A stretch of DNA of 64,000 nucleotides from Candidatus Fraserbacteria bacterium (GTDB taxonomy: Bacteria; Bipolaricaulota; Bipolaricaulia; RBG-16-55-9; JAJCYT01): the NCBI GenBank assembly GCA_029262795.1, contig JAJCYT010000036.1, forward strand, positions 62,001 through 126,000. The letters are read 5' to 3'. This document shows, piece by piece, positions 26,428 to 36,171 of this stretch. The notes beneath the pieces were generated by a model. It did not search any database. It was not told the DNA's origin and saw nothing but the letters and a program-made list of their open reading frames with translations. The position numbers were made by a program, and so were the translations under genes. Position 1 is the first letter of the stretch; every line of letters begins with the position of its first letter.

Positions 26428-27801
26428 TCAATCCTCAAAAATCTTGCCAGGATTTAAAATGCCATTTGGATCAAACAGGTGTTTAATCTGTTTCATCAAC
26501 TCGTAACTTTGACCATGCTCTTTTTGCATGAAGTGAATTTTGCCGATGCCCACACCGTGTTCGCCTGTGGCGGTGCCGCCAGCATCTAACGTGTGGTTTA
26601 CAATTTCGTCGTTGGCTTTTTTGACCTGATCTATTTCGTCTTCAGCGTAAAAGATGACGACGTGTAAATTGCCATCACCGGCATGACCGAAGATGGGACC
26701 AACCAGATTGTATTTTTCCAATGTGCTGCGAGATTTATCCACAATTTCAGGGAATTTGCTGATGGATGCGGCCACATCCAGGGCAACAAATCTTTTGCCA
26801 GGGTTGGCCGATGCGGCGGCATACGCCATGTGGTGGCGAGCTTCCCACAATTTGTCTCGTTCTTCTCGTCCGGTCACTGCGTGGTAATTAATGCAACCAT
26901 TCTCATCGCAGATCTCCTGGGCAAGTTTAACATCTTCATTGACTTCGGCTTTGTTGCCACGAAATTCTAAAAACAATGTGGAGGTCTCTGGCAGTGACAT
27001 GCCTTTAAACGCGTTGATGTCTCTTACGGTGACATCGTCCATAAATTCTAGGGCAGCCGGTGATAGCCCTGCCTGGACCAGATTCACAACGGTTTGGCTG
27101 GCTTGCTGCATCGTTTCAAACGAGGCCGTGGCGGCGGAGACATCGGGCGGAATCCCTGCGAGCTTGAGCGTGATTTCGGTAAACACGCCCAACGTGCCTT
27201 CCGAGCCAATGAACAAATGAAGCAAGTCGTAGCCCGATGAAGTTCGCATGGCGTTGGTACCGCAATGGATGATATCCCCATTGGCCATCACGATCTCCAT
27301 GTTCAGCACATACTGCTTGGTGGGGCCGTATTTGACAGCCTGAATCCCTGCCGCATTGTTGCCCACCATGCCGCCAATACTGCACGGTGCGCCAGGATCG
27401 GGTGGGAAAAACAGACCATGCTTGCTGAGTTTTTCATTTAAATCTTGCAGAATAACACCTGGTTGAACAGTTACCTGAAAGTCTTGAGGGCGTATATCCA
27501 AAACCTGATTCATCTTTTTACTGACATCCAAAGAGACTCCCCCTCGAATGGCAACGGGGTTGGCCTCAAGGCTTGTCCCTGCACCCCACGGTGTGACAGG
27601 GATTTTGTGTTCATTGCAATATTTGAGCAGCTTGGAAATATCCTCGGTGGTTTCTGGATAAAACACGACATCGGGTGGAAACTCTCCATGCGCCGATTCA
27701 TCTCGTGCATGGGTGGCCAACTCCGATGGGTTTTGAGAAAACTTTTCTTCACCGATATATGCTTTTAATTCATCTAGTTGGTTTTCAAGCAGTGCTTTCA
27801 C
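26428..27801 (-). CDS. GlcD-like FAD-binding (D-2-hydroxyacid) dehydrogenase
   Basis: 457 aa, GTG start after GGAGG (spacing 6). FAD-binding type 4 (PCMH) domain at about 35-215: V-T-P-W-G-A-G-T-S-L, F-P-P-D-P-G-A-P-C-S-I-G-G-M-V-G-N-N-A-A-G, G-S-E-G-T-L-G-V. The C-terminal oxidase domain has G-H-A-G-D-G-N-L-H (metal-binding His) and G-T-A-T-G-E-H-G-V-G-I-G-K. Oxidises a D-lactate- or glycolate-like hydroxyacid. It lacks an Fe-S partner gene. Two bases separate it from the TPP enzyme upstream, so the pair is an operon. Confidence 0.92.
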   Translation of the reverse strand: MKALLENQLDELKAYIGEEKFSQNPSELATHARDESAHGEFPPDVVFYPETTEDISKLLKYCNEHKIPVTPWGAGTSLEANPVAIRGGVSLDVSKKMNQVLDIRPQDFQVTVQPGVILQDLNEKLSKHGLFFPPDPGAPCSIGGMVGNNAAGIQAVKYGPTKQYVLNMEIVMANGDIIHCGTNAMRTSSGYDLLHLFIGSEGTLGVFTEITLKLAGIPPDVSAATASFETMQQASQTVVNLVQAGLSPAALEFMDDVTVRDINAFKGMSLPETSTLFLEFRGNKAEVNEDVKLAQEICDENGCINYHAVTGREERDKLWEARHHMAYAAASANPGKRFVALDVAASISKFPEIVDKSRSTLEKYNLVGPIFGHAGDGNLHVVIFYAEDEIDQVKKANDEIVNHTLDAGGTATGEHGVGIGKIHFMQKEHGQSYELMKQIKHLFDPNGILNPGKIFED

Positions 27802-27803
27802 GA

Positions 27804-29303
27804 CTAACCTCCCAACGGCTTGGGTGTGCCTTTGGCAATCACCACTTGAATGCCGTCCTGATCGAGTTGATTTTTTAGTAAAATTTCCAAGTCTTCATTG
27901 CTGTCTGAGTCCACATTGCAATGCGTGATTGAGTTTACACCACAAGCATTGCACAATGCCTCAATACGTCGTAGCCCTGGAATGCCCAAATGCCCTGGCG
28001 TCATCCCAGGAATTTCATTGGCCAGAATGATAACCAATAATGAGTGCTTGTGTTCTACCGAGTTGAGCAAACTGGTGATGCCCGAATGTAAAAAGCCTGT
28101 GTCACCAATAATGGCAATTCCTTTTTGGCCGCTGGATGTCATGCCTGATGCCGTGGCAATGCTGTTGCCGAGTGCGTAAGCGGTGTCTATCACTTGAGGT
28201 GGAAAATAACCCTGTAAAACAGAACAACCTACATCGCCTGCGACCAAATGGTTTTCAGGCAACACATTTTTTAATGCCTGATACAACGGCTCAAAGCCGC
28301 CGCAAGGCAGTGTCATAATTTCAGGATTCGGTTCTTGCATCACATCAAAATTCCAGCCATCAATTTCGAGTGTCAATGCGCTATCAATATGCCTTTGTTC
28401 CAAATGTCCCATGCGAGGCAGATGACCCGTGAGTCTGCCAAGTACTTTTACATCAAGTCCGTGCGTGGCGACGATGCTTCCCAAAGCTTCTTCAACAATG
28501 GGTGCAACTTCTTCGACCACAACCACCCGTTTGAGTCCGCTCAAAAATTTGATCAGTTTCTTTTCGGGCAATGGAGAGGCATAACCAAGAGTGAAGTGAT
28601 TGCCTGCTTGGATGAGTTGTGAAACGCCACCACATGAAATAAAACCATCTTCACCACCACTTTTTTGGATGATGTTCAGTTCAGAATTTTCAACTTGTTC
28701 AAGCAACATGGGGTAAGTTTCCTGCAACAGGAATTTGTGGCGATCCAGCATGAAGCGCCCCCAAGGTCGGTTGCGATCAAACGCACCTTCGCTGTTGGCG
28801 GTGTATGTGCCAGCTTCATCCTCCGCTTTAGTCAATCTGGCGGTGATTTGCAACAGCACGGGAACGCCCAGTTTTTCTGAAAGTTCGAGACCTTCTACCG
28901 CAGATTTTGAAAGATGATCGGCGTTGTGAGGCGTGAGGACAGGGAGTTCCGTCAGCTTGGCATACCAGCGAGAATCCTGTTCGGTTGTCGATTTTCCTGC
29001 CCCAGGGTCATCGCCCATGATCACCAACAGTCCCGCACCACTGCTGTGGATGGCTGCGTTGACCAAGGGATCGGACGCCACATTCATGCCCACTTGTTTA
29101 AAAGCGGCAACAGATCGCTTGCCAGCCACGGAAACACCCAACGTTTGAGCCATCGCAGTTTTTTCCTCGACGGTAATTTCCACATTGAGGCCCGCCTCGC
29201 TAAAGGCTTTCAACAATGAGGTGCAGGGATCACCATACACGCCTGCGGCCAGGACCACGCCGTTGTCTTTTAATGTTTTTGCCAAAGCTTGTTCACCCGT
29301 CAC
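27804..29303 (-). CDS. IorA-like TPP-dependent oxidoreductase subunit without ferredoxin domain
   Basis: About 500 aa from the GTG at 29303, with AAGGAGG upstream; the frame runs on into the repeat at 29317 but that is not a credible start. N-terminal pyrimidine-binding domain (E-E-K-T-A-M-A, G-K-R-S-V-A-A-F-K-Q-V-G-M-N), C-terminal pyrophosphate-binding domain with G-D-T-G-F near 405 and A-N-E about 25 residues on (the TPP/Mg motif). This is the layout of the alpha subunit of indolepyruvate ferredoxin oxidoreductase, but the 2x[4Fe-4S] C-terminal domain is absent and no beta subunit is adjacent. Coupled with a GlcD-like flavoprotein instead, which suggests a different electron route. Confidence 0.85.
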   Translation of the reverse strand: MTGEQALAKTLKDNGVVLAAGVYGDPCTSLLKAFSEAGLNVEITVEEKTAMAQTLGVSVAGKRSVAAFKQVGMNVASDPLVNAAIHSSGAGLLVIMGDDPGAGKSTTEQDSRWYAKLTELPVLTPHNADHLSKSAVEGLELSEKLGVPVLLQITARLTKAEDEAGTYTANSEGAFDRNRPWGRFMLDRHKFLLQETYPMLLEQVENSELNIIQKSGGEDGFISCGGVSQLIQAGNHFTLGYASPLPEKKLIKFLSGLKRVVVVEEVAPIVEEALGSIVATHGLDVKVLGRLTGHLPRMGHLEQRHIDSALTLEIDGWNFDVMQEPNPEIMTLPCGGFEPLYQALKNVLPENHLVAGDVGCSVLQGYFPPQVIDTAYALGNSIATASGMTSSGQKGIAIIGDTGFLHSGITSLLNSVEHKHSLLVIILANEIPGMTPGHLGIPGLRRIEALCNACGVNSITHCNVDSDSNEDLEILLKNQLDQDGIQVVIAKGTPKPLGG

Positions 29304-29316
29304 AACACCCTCCTTC

Positions 29317-29354
29317 AATCCTCCCAACCCCCCTTTCTAAGAGGGACTACGATT
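29317..29354 (+). repeat. Dispersed GC-rich palindrome, copy B
   Basis: C-rich arm, loop, GAGGG and then ACTACGATT. Its stem is imperfect. It lies immediately upstream of the TPP-enzyme start, in the same orientation as copies A and F. Confidence 0.7.
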
Positions 29355-29512
29355 GATCGCTGTGAGTGGATTCTGCTTTAAGGTTCGTTTTTCTTTTCGA
29401 AAGTACAAATGCTTATTTGACTACCATACCAAAAGGTATTGTGAGGGGACAAACGACCTTGTGGGTGAATGTAGCCTACGTTACTTTCAAAACAAGAGGA
29501 ACAGGAGGCGAC

Positions 29513-29899
29513 ATGAGTTTTCGCAATATCATTTCAGGCATGATTGTGTTTGGCCTGCTCGTTGGCATGACGCCGACGCTCTGGGCAGCACAACCGGATT
29601 TGGAAGTGCCTTTTAATTTTGACTGCATTACTTGGAAAGACAGTTATGATCCCTTGCCAGCTCGCGCTCAGCGAGCTGTATTTAGTGCCATTGGCAGCGT
29701 GGTTTTTGCAGGTGTGGTGGCGGTGATTGATCTGCGTAAAATGCTCGATCTACCGTTTGACCCCACACTGGTGGCGATGGGCTTTTTCGCTTTAGGGTTG
29801 GCAACCTCGCTGACTGATTATTGGTTTACCAACGAGCGCATGATCGACATGCAGTTTGAGGGCGTCGAGCTAGGATGTATTGACGAAATTGTATTTTAG
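29513..29899 (+). CDS. Small exported/membrane protein, 128 aa
   Basis: Start ATG at 29513 after ACAGGAGG. Signal peptide to about residue 27 (L-W-A-A-Q), then a short lumenal part with one Cys, two hydrophobic segments (about 55-72 and 82-100), and a C-terminal acidic tail. Nine bases before the next membrane-protein gene, likely cotranscribed. No family recognised. Confidence 0.7.
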   Translation: MSFRNIISGMIVFGLLVGMTPTLWAAQPDLEVPFNFDCITWKDSYDPLPARAQRAVFSAIGSVVFAGVVAVIDLRKMLDLPFDPTLVAMGFFALGLATSLTDYWFTNERMIDMQFEGVELGCIDEIVF

Positions 29900-29907
29900 G
29901 AGGGGCA

Positions 29908-30348
29908 ATGGAAGCGTTTGATCCAAATGTGTTTTTTGGCTATGAGGTTTTAGGTGGTTGGCTGGGCGGCATTGGTGGCGGCCTGGGTGGTTTTTTTCTC
30001 GGTCTGTTTTTGTGCCTGCAAGGCATGGGGGATGATGGTGGTTATGCTGCTTTAGGATGCATTATCACAGGTGGCGGGATTGGTTATTTGGCAGGCACCA
30101 GCCTTGGCGCAACCCTTGGTGTGAGTATTGTGGGTGGTATTAATGGCGTGGAAGGCAATGTTTTGATGAGTGCCTTAGGTGGACTGGCAGGGACTGGGGG
30201 CGGTATGTTGTCGGTGGCTGCATTATCAGGTTCCGATTTAGGGGATAATTTAAATGGCACCGTATTTTTCTTAGGCCTGCCATTACTCAGTTCTGTTGGA
30301 GCCACCTTTGGTTACAACGTGGATGCAAAAAGAGCTGTTCAGAACTAA
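29908..30348 (+). CDS. Glycine-rich membrane protein, 146 aa
   Basis: ATG after AGGAGGGG. Several Gly-rich hydrophobic segments (G-W-L-G-G-I-G-G-G-L-G-G-F-F-L-G and G-G-G-I-G-Y-L-A-G) resemble glycine-zipper membrane helices; about four helices in all. It follows the 128-aa gene closely and probably acts in the same membrane. No family recognised. Confidence 0.7.
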   Translation: MEAFDPNVFFGYEVLGGWLGGIGGGLGGFFLGLFLCLQGMGDDGGYAALGCIITGGGIGYLAGTSLGATLGVSIVGGINGVEGNVLMSALGGLAGTGGGMLSVAALSGSDLGDNLNGTVFFLGLPLLSSVGATFGYNVDAKRAVQN

Positions 30349-30364
30349 TCATTAAATCAGCATA

Positions 30365-30763
30365 ATGAAAGTTAAACGTGTGCTGGAAACCTGCCTGTAT
30401 GTGGCAGATCTGGACAAAGCGGAACGGTTTTATCAAGACGTGTTAGGGCTGGAAATCATTTCTAAAGCCGAAGGCCGACACGTTTTTTTGCGATGCGAAT
30501 CCACCGTATTCCTTCTATTCAATCCCGAAATGACGATGCAGCCCACCGAAAGCCAAGTGCCTTTGCATGGGGCGCACGGGCCGTGTCATGTCGGATTTGA
30601 AACCTCTGATGCTGAACTTGAGGGGTGGCGTCAGCATTTAAAAGCGCATCAAGTTGAGATTGAAATGGAGATTGATTGGCCGCAGGGAGGGCATTCCATC
30701 TACTTTCGTGATCCTGATGGAAACAGTCTGGAAGTGGTGACGCCGAAAATTTGGGGATTTTAA
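30365..30763 (+). CDS. VOC/glyoxalase-family protein
   Basis: 132 aa, one vicinal-oxygen-chelate module: L-Y-V-A-D-L-D-K-A-E-R-F-Y-Q-D-V-L-G-L at the start, H-V-G-F in the middle and Y-F-R-D-P-D-G-N-S-L-E-V at the end. The metal ligands would be H near 78 and E near 121. Members include fosfomycin-resistance and dioxygenase-like enzymes; the reaction cannot be named. No ribosome site at this ATG; sits 16 bases after the membrane gene. Confidence 0.85.
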   Translation: MKVKRVLETCLYVADLDKAERFYQDVLGLEIISKAEGRHVFLRCESTVFLLFNPEMTMQPTESQVPLHGAHGPCHVGFETSDAELEGWRQHLKAHQVEIEMEIDWPQGGHSIYFRDPDGNSLEVVTPKIWGF

Positions 30764-30822
30764 ATTCTTACGATGAATTCGCCAAGAAATATGAATCGTA
30801 ATTTAGAACCTATCTTCATAAC

Positions 30823-30864
30823 CCTGATCGTAGCCCCCTTTATGCAAAGGGGGTGGGGGATTAG
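30823..30864 (-). repeat. Dispersed GC-rich palindrome, copy C
   Basis: GATCGTAG-CCCCCTTT, 5-base loop, AAAGGGGG-TGGGGGATTAG. Inverted relative to copies A, B and F; shares the extra A-A-G-T-C bases after GATTAG with the copy at 49049. Lies in the gap before udk. Confidence 0.85.
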
Positions 30865-30973
30865 AAGTCCTTCACATGTTTAAGAATTCGCCTATAAAAT
30901 ACCTTTTCTATATTGGAAAGTTCGTTCCCTTGGTGTTAATATGTATGAAAATTCGCTTCAAAGGGGCGTGACT

Positions 30974-31609
30974 GTGAGCGACGTGTTTTTTATTGGACTG
31001 GGTGGCGGTACAGGCAGCGGCAAGACGACCATTGCCAAGGCGATCACCGAGGGCATTCCGGAAAACTGGGTAGCCACCATTCCGTTGGACAGCTATTACC
31101 GTGATCAACAAGACCGGCCTTTTGAAGAACGTGAACGCAACAATTATGATCATCCAGATGCCTTTGAATGGGATTTACTGCTGGAGCATCTCGATCAACT
31201 TCATCATGGCAAAACGATTGGAATGCCCATTTACAACTTTACCCGTCATCGACGACAGGAAGAAACTGCAAAGGTCAAGCCCTGCCCCATCATTGTGGTG
31301 GAAGGCATTTTGGCGCTTTACAGTGAAGGCTTGCGCCGCCGTTACGACATGAGGGTGTTTGTCGATGCCGAGGCTGATGAGCGAATTTTACGTCGCATCG
31401 AGCGCGATACCCACGAACGAGGCCGTTCGCTGCCTTCCGTGGTTGAACAATATCGCAAGACAGTCAAGCCTATGCACGAAGCTTTTGTGGAGCCAACCAA
31501 AGCCCATGCTGATATCATTATTCCAGAGGGCATGAATAAGGTGGCTGTCGATTTGGTAAAAGCCAAAATTTCAACGGTGATACAACATCAGCATGCCAGC
31601 ACGGCTTAG
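30974..31609 (+). CDS. udk: Uridine kinase
   Basis: 211 aa from the GTG at 30974, which has AAGGGG upstream and places the P-loop at the normal position; an ATG 11 codons earlier has no ribosome site. Phosphorylates uridine/cytidine to UMP/CMP in pyrimidine salvage. P-loop G-G-G-T-G-S-G-K-T-T near residue 10, then L-D-S-Y-Y-R-D, N-Y-D-H-P-D-A-F-E-W-D, P-I-Y-N-F, V-V-E-G-I-L, and R-R-I-E-R-D. Matches the family's usual length. upp at 61.4 kb belongs to the same salvage route. Confidence 0.95.
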   Translation: MSDVFFIGLGGGTGSGKTTIAKAITEGIPENWVATIPLDSYYRDQQDRPFEERERNNYDHPDAFEWDLLLEHLDQLHHGKTIGMPIYNFTRHRRQEETAKVKPCPIIVVEGILALYSEGLRRRYDMRVFVDAEADERILRRIERDTHERGRSLPSVVEQYRKTVKPMHEAFVEPTKAHADIIIPEGMNKVAVDLVKAKISTVIQHQHASTA

Positions 31610-31777
31610 TGGCTAATTCATTTATAAAACAGATCTCTATTGCTTGATATGTCGATTGTACTTTGTTTGATACATTGGCATACTCAAAGTGTTTTGGAAA
31701 TGTGCAGGTTGATTTTACACAAACTCTAAAAGCGTATTTTATGAAAATGGTGCGGAAGTATTGTAAGCAAGGGCTGT

Positions 31778-31806
31778 TTGACTGCCTTATATTGCTCTGA
31801 TACAAT
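31778..31806 (+). promoter_or_regulatory. Promoter for ftsH-dxr
   Basis: TTGACT at 31778-31783, spacer 17, TACAAT at 31801-31806; about 60 bases upstream of the ftsH start. Confidence 0.7.
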
Positions 31807-31867
31807 GTTCGATTAGTATAATAAATTAAAAAATAGAAGACCAGATGTAGCATTTAGGAGGAATCCG

Positions 31868-33766
31868 TTGAAGGATCCAAGACAACTTAAAGACCCTAAA
31901 AAAGATGAACTGCAACGACGCAATCGTAATTTTCGTAATATTTTAGTAGTCATTGGGGTGGTTGTGTTCGCCCTGTTGCTGGTGCAATCATTCTTTAGCA
32001 ACGATGGTTCAAGAAACCAAATCACTTACACGGAATTTAACAACAATATTCAGCGTGGTGTGATTGAATCTGTCGTGATTCGTGGTGGGACAGAAATTGA
32101 AGGAAAATATGAAACACCCATTGATGGCAACGAGACATTCAAAACCCGCATTCCGGTGCAGGATGATGCATTGTTGACTCGTTTGGCCGAAAATAATATT
32201 TCTATTGAAGGTGAAGAAGCGCGTGATCCTTCTTGGTTGTTGTCCGTTTTTATTTCCGTTCTTCCCATCCTGCTGTTGGTGATGATCTGGATTTATATGA
32301 TGCGCCGTATGCAGGGTGAAGGGGCCAATGCGCTTTCTTTCTCTAAAAGCCAGGCCAAACTGGCCAATAAGGAATTCCCTGATGTCAGTTTTAAGGATGT
32401 GGCCGGAATTGAAGAAGTAAAAGATGAAGTGTCTGAAATTGTTGATTATCTGAAAAACCCGAAAAAGTTTACTGAAATTGGTGCGCAGATTCCCAAAGGC
32501 GTGTTACTGGTTGGAGCGCCTGGGACGGGTAAAACCTTGCTTGCTCGTGCTATTGCGGGTGAAGCAAAGGTGCCTTTTTTCTCCATTTCCGGTTCTGACT
32601 TTGTGGAAATGTTTGTTGGGGTTGGTGCAGCCCGTGTGCGCGATTTGTTCCGCCGCGCCAAAGAAGAAGCCAAAGACCAAAGTGGCACCATTATGTTCAT
32701 CGACGAAATCGATGCTGTGGGCCGCAAGCGTGGCGCTGGCATCGGTGGCGGGCATGATGAGCGAGAACAAACGTTGAACCAATTGCTCAGTGAAATGGAC
32801 GGGTTTGAAAAGAATGAACACGTCATCATCATTGCAGCCACCAACCGCCCTGATATTTTAGACAATGCTTTGCTGCGCCCGGGACGCTTTGATCGAAAAG
32901 TGATTGTGCCCGTGCCCGATGTACGTGGTCGCGAAGGTATTTTGCAGGTGCATGTTAAAGGTAAAAAAGTGGCTTCCGAAGTCGATTTGAAAGTCCTGGC
33001 CAGACGTACCCCAGGTTTTGTGGGTGCAGATTTGCAAAGTCTTTGTAACGAAGCCGCATTGTTGGCTGCACGCCGTGATCGCAAAGAGATCATCATGAGT
33101 GATTTTGAAGAATCTATTGATCGTGTCATTGCCGGTTTAGAACGTCGCAGTCTGATGGTCAGTGAAGATGTGAGAGAAAAGATTGCTTTCCATGAGGCGG
33201 GCCACACTTTGGTGGGCTTGTTGATGCCAAAATCCAATCCGGTGCACCGTGTGACCATCGTGCCGAGAGGCGATGCATTAGGCTATATGCTGTCGGTGCC
33301 TTCAGAAGATAAATTTTTGCAAACCAAAGAAGAGTTGCTTCAGAGCATCACCGTCACTATGGGCGGACGGGCTGCTGAAGAATTAGTCTTTGGCGAGTTC
33401 ACCACGGGGGCATCGAATGATCTTAAACAAGCCACCCAGGTAGCGAAAGGGATGGTGGTCAGCTTCGGTATGAGTGAAGCTGTCGGCCCGGTGCATTTAG
33501 GCACTGAAAACGGCAATGTATTCCTCGGGCAAGATTTGGTTTTGAGCAAAGAACACAGTGAAGACATGTCGGCTTTGGTGGACAAGGAGATCAAAAGCAT
33601 TGTGGAAAAATGTTACGATCAAGCCAGGGATGTATTGAAAAACAACATAGAATCTCTGAATAAACTGGCTCGAAAATTACTTGAAGTTGAAACCCTGGAT
33701 GCTGAGGAATTGCGCAAACTCTTAGGCCCCAATGTGGCGCAAAATGTACAATTGATCGGCACATGA
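31868..33766 (+). CDS. ftsH: ATP-dependent zinc metalloprotease FtsH
   Basis: 632 aa, TTG start with AGGAGG six bases upstream. Membrane helices near residues 20-40 and 118-138 bracket a periplasmic region; then the AAA module with Walker A G-A-P-G-T-G-K-T near 215, Walker B I-M-F-I-D-E-I-D near 275, and the second region of homology [16 protein letters not shown]; zinc site H-E-A-G-H near 440. Degrades membrane and regulatory proteins at the inner membrane. Its last codons overlap the dxr start by 4 bases. Confidence 0.97.
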   Translation: MKDPRQLKDPKKDELQRRNRNFRNILVVIGVVVFALLLVQSFFSNDGSRNQITYTEFNNNIQRGVIESVVIRGGTEIEGKYETPIDGNETFKTRIPVQDDALLTRLAENNISIEGEEARDPSWLLSVFISVLPILLLVMIWIYMMRRMQGEGANALSFSKSQAKLANKEFPDVSFKDVAGIEEVKDEVSEIVDYLKNPKKFTEIGAQIPKGVLLVGAPGTGKTLLARAIAGEAKVPFFSISGSDFVEMFVGVGAARVRDLFRRAKEEAKDQSGTIMFIDEIDAVGRKRGAGIGGGHDEREQTLNQLLSEMDGFEKNEHVIIIAATNRPDILDNALLRPGRFDRKVIVPVPDVRGREGILQVHVKGKKVASEVDLKVLARRTPGFVGADLQSLCNEAALLAARRDRKEIIMSDFEESIDRVIAGLERRSLMVSEDVREKIAFHEAGHTLVGLLMPKSNPVHRVTIVPRGDALGYMLSVPSEDKFLQTKEELLQSITVTMGGRAAEELVFGEFTTGASNDLKQATQVAKGMVVSFGMSEAVGPVHLGTENGNVFLGQDLVLSKEHSEDMSALVDKEIKSIVEKCYDQARDVLKNNIESLNKLARKLLEVETLDAEELRKLLGPNVAQNVQLIGT

Positions 33767-34899
33767 AGCTTGCACTGCTTGGGTCAACTGGTTCCATAGG
33801 AACCCAGGCACTTGATGTTATAGAAAATTTAGACAGCGACGTTTTTTCCATCGCCGCACTGGCGGCTGGAAAAAACGTCGCTTTGCTTTCTGAGCAAATT
33901 AAACGCTGGCAGCCCCAGGTTGTTAGCGTGTATGGTTCAGCAGAAGCAGATCAGCTTTCAACCTTGATTGACACGTCCAACTTAGAAATCCTTCATGGTG
34001 AACAAGGGCTGATTGCTTGTGCAAATCAATCGCAGGCAGATCGAGTTCTCAATGCCGTCGTTGGATCCGCAGGATTGTCTTCCACGTTGGCTGCGCTTGA
34101 AGCCAATATTGACGTGGCCTTGGCCAATAAAGAATCACTGGTGATTGGCGGAGAACTGGTTCAGCAGGTGTTGCAACAGAGTGAAGCGAAATTACTCCCC
34201 GTAGACAGTGAACACAGCGCCTTGTGGCAATTGCTGATGCCACATCAATCTCAGGAAATAGAAAAAATCATCATCACCGCTTCTGGTGGCGCACTGCGCG
34301 ATTGGCCATTGGATCAGTTACATCAAGCATCCCCGCAAGATGTGTTAAAACATCCCAACTGGAACATGGGTGCAAGAGTTACCGTGGATTCGGCCACCTT
34401 GGTGAACAAAGCGTTTGAAGTGATTGAAGCCCACTGGTTGTTTCAAATGCCTTACACGCAAATTGAAGCGGTGGTCCATCCACAGAGTCTGGTGCATGGC
34501 ATGGTTGAAATGTGTGACGGCATGGTGCTGGCCCACATCGGGATGCCGGACATGAAAGTGCCGATCCAATTTGCGCTCACTGCCCCATTGCATCAACCCA
34601 TGAACACACCGCGCATGGATTGGGTCGGACAATCTTTCAACTTCGATTCGATCTGTAACGACCGTTACCCTGCATTTTCGACGCTGTTACAGGCAGCAGA
34701 AATGGGAGGCGCGGCTCTGGCGGCATTAAACGCGGCGGATGAGGTGTTGGTTGAACGATTTTTGGCAGGCAACATTCCATTTACGCAGATTGCTTCAGGG
34801 CTTGAAGAAATTTTGGAACGATATACGCCAACCGCACTCACTATAGACACCATCGCCAATGTCGATCAATGGGCGAGACAAACGGCAGCATGTCTCTAG
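33763..34899 (+). CDS. dxr: 1-deoxy-D-xylulose 5-phosphate reductoisomerase
   Basis: 378 aa. Second step of the MEP isoprenoid pathway, converting DXP to MEP with NADPH. NADPH-binding G-S-T-G-S-I-G at residues 7-13, metal-site L-P-V-D-S-E-H-S-A, I-T-A-S-G-G-A-L-R, M-G-x-R-V-T-V-D-S-A-T-L-x-N-K and V-V-H-P-Q-S-L-V-H-G-M-V. Start overlaps ftsH (ATGA); translation is probably coupled. The family's common neighbour rseP is not here. Confidence 0.96.
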   Translation: MKLALLGSTGSIGTQALDVIENLDSDVFSIAALAAGKNVALLSEQIKRWQPQVVSVYGSAEADQLSTLIDTSNLEILHGEQGLIACANQSQADRVLNAVVGSAGLSSTLAALEANIDVALANKESLVIGGELVQQVLQQSEAKLLPVDSEHSALWQLLMPHQSQEIEKIIITASGGALRDWPLDQLHQASPQDVLKHPNWNMGARVTVDSATLVNKAFEVIEAHWLFQMPYTQIEAVVHPQSLVHGMVEMCDGMVLAHIGMPDMKVPIQFALTAPLHQPMNTPRMDWVGQSFNFDSICNDRYPAFSTLLQAAEMGGAALAALNAADEVLVERFLAGNIPFTQIASGLEEILERYTPTALTIDTIANVDQWARQTAACL

Positions 34900-35031
34900 T
34901 TGCTGTGACCAATTGTCCGCTCCATTTTCTTTAATGTCTCTTATCAAACCTCTAAACGTCCAACAGTGGCTTGAAGCCTGGGCTATTGAATTATCTCCAT
35001 CTTGATTACGCTCATGGATAGACAGACGAAA

Positions 35032-35069
35032 CTATGCCAAGGCGACTTTTTAACAAGGGCATAGGGAGG
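35032..35069 (+). promoter_or_regulatory. Hairpin next to the ribosome site of the lipoprotein gene
   Basis: CTATGCC (35032-35038) pairs with GGCATAG (35058-35064), loop about 19 bases; the right arm abuts GGGAGG (35064-35069), the ribosome site of the gene at 35075. It could modulate translation. No known riboswitch class recognised. Confidence 0.3.
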
Positions 35070-35074
35070 TTTTC

Positions 35075-36028
35075 ATGAGCTATTTACAACAGATTTTTAG
35101 AAATAATCCTTTACGAAGTTTGGTGTTGGTGTTGACCGTACTCAGTACGCTGGGGTTGGCAGGCTGCTTAGGTGCAGTGACATTGGTTGTGTCTCCAGAT
35201 GTGATGATTGTGGGATTGGGTGAAACCATTCCATTTTCGGCTCAAACCGTTTCTGGTACGGCTGTCACTGGTGTAACCTGGACCATCATCTCTGGTTCCG
35301 GCACGATTGATGCCATTACGGGCATCTTTACTGCACCCACTTCTGGTGTGACCGAAGTGAGTACGGTTGAAGTACAGGCAGCCAAAGGCGCGTCCACCGG
35401 TTCAGCCACCGTGGTGGTTAAACCACCATTGACTTTGCTCGACCCTTTGGGTGATGGTTTTGTGGGCAGCGATTGGGACACCTTGGTGACTGGCAGTGGC
35501 TCTCCATATGAAACTCACTTGGCGAGTTTAACCTTGCCACAAACGCCAACGTTAACTTATGATGTCAGCCGCATTGATACAGCAAGAACATCTACCAGCT
35601 TAAACATCACGCTTACCTTGTCTCCAAGTGCCTCACTGGCTGCAGCTGGGACAACGGTGACGGTTGACAACTTGTCTGGCTTCATTGATTTTGACACGGA
35701 TGAAAACAGTGCAACAGGTGTGTCCTCTGCAAACACATTGTTCTGTGCAAGCACACCAGCAGTGTCAGCCATTGGGGCCGATTTCTTCTTGTCTTTATTT
35801 ACTCGAAATGCCGATGGCACCTATAATATTCTTAACTCCACCGCTGCGGTGACTGGAACAGCCACGGTGACCTCTGTGTTGAATACGGTCACCATCAGTG
35901 TGCCGCTGTCTGCCTTGGGTGGGGATGATGGACGGGTGAGCATCAGTGCAGCTTTAGGCAATGGTCAGGACCCCAGCGACTGTGCGCCGGATGAAGGCGG
36001 CGCGTTTGTGACAGCCACTCAGGAATAA
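35075..36028 (+). CDS. Lipoprotein with Ig-like (BIG2) domain
   Basis: 317 aa, ATG after GGGAGG. Lipobox L-A-G-C at about residues 29-32 after a hydrophobic core. Residues 38-120 look like a bacterial Ig-like domain (V-S-P-D-V-M-I-V-G-L-G-E-T-I-P-F-S-A, then G-I-F-T-A-P-T). The remainder (about 125-317) is Thr/Ser-rich beta sandwich with a D-F-D-T-D-E-N-S-A-T-G segment, similar to calcium-loop-bearing surface domains. Surface-anchored by inference. Followed by a strong terminator at 36070. Confidence 0.8.
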   Translation: MSYLQQIFRNNPLRSLVLVLTVLSTLGLAGCLGAVTLVVSPDVMIVGLGETIPFSAQTVSGTAVTGVTWTIISGSGTIDAITGIFTAPTSGVTEVSTVEVQAAKGASTGSATVVVKPPLTLLDPLGDGFVGSDWDTLVTGSGSPYETHLASLTLPQTPTLTYDVSRIDTARTSTSLNITLTLSPSASLAAAGTTVTVDNLSGFIDFDTDENSATGVSSANTLFCASTPAVSAIGADFFLSLFTRNADGTYNILNSTAAVTGTATVTSVLNTVTISVPLSALGGDDGRVSISAALGNGQDPSDCAPDEGGAFVTATQE

Positions 36029-36069
36029 ATTTAATAGAACTCGACTCATGAAACCTTTCACTAGAAGAA

Positions 36070-36102
36070 GGGGCGGGGAAATTTCCCCGCCCCAATTTTT
36101 TT
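36070..36102 (+). terminator. Rho-independent terminator
   Basis: Perfect 12-bp stem GGGGCGGGGAAA / TTTCCCCGCCCC at 36070-36093, then a T-run. Follows the lipoprotein gene. Confidence 0.9.
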
Positions 36103-36171
36103 GATTTTTCATTTGGCCATACTTTACTGAATGAAAAAAGAAACCGCCGGCCGAAGTAGTGTCGGGAAAAA

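Noticed and set aside
32446..33258. 270-codon minus-strand frame inside ftsH.
   Set aside because: Shadow of a well-conserved AAA protease; no ribosome site and an Arg/Ser-rich product.
35032..35069. A second c-di-GMP riboswitch before the lipoprotein gene.
   Set aside because: The hairpin lacks the GGCAAA, GNRA and GACGCAAAG elements.
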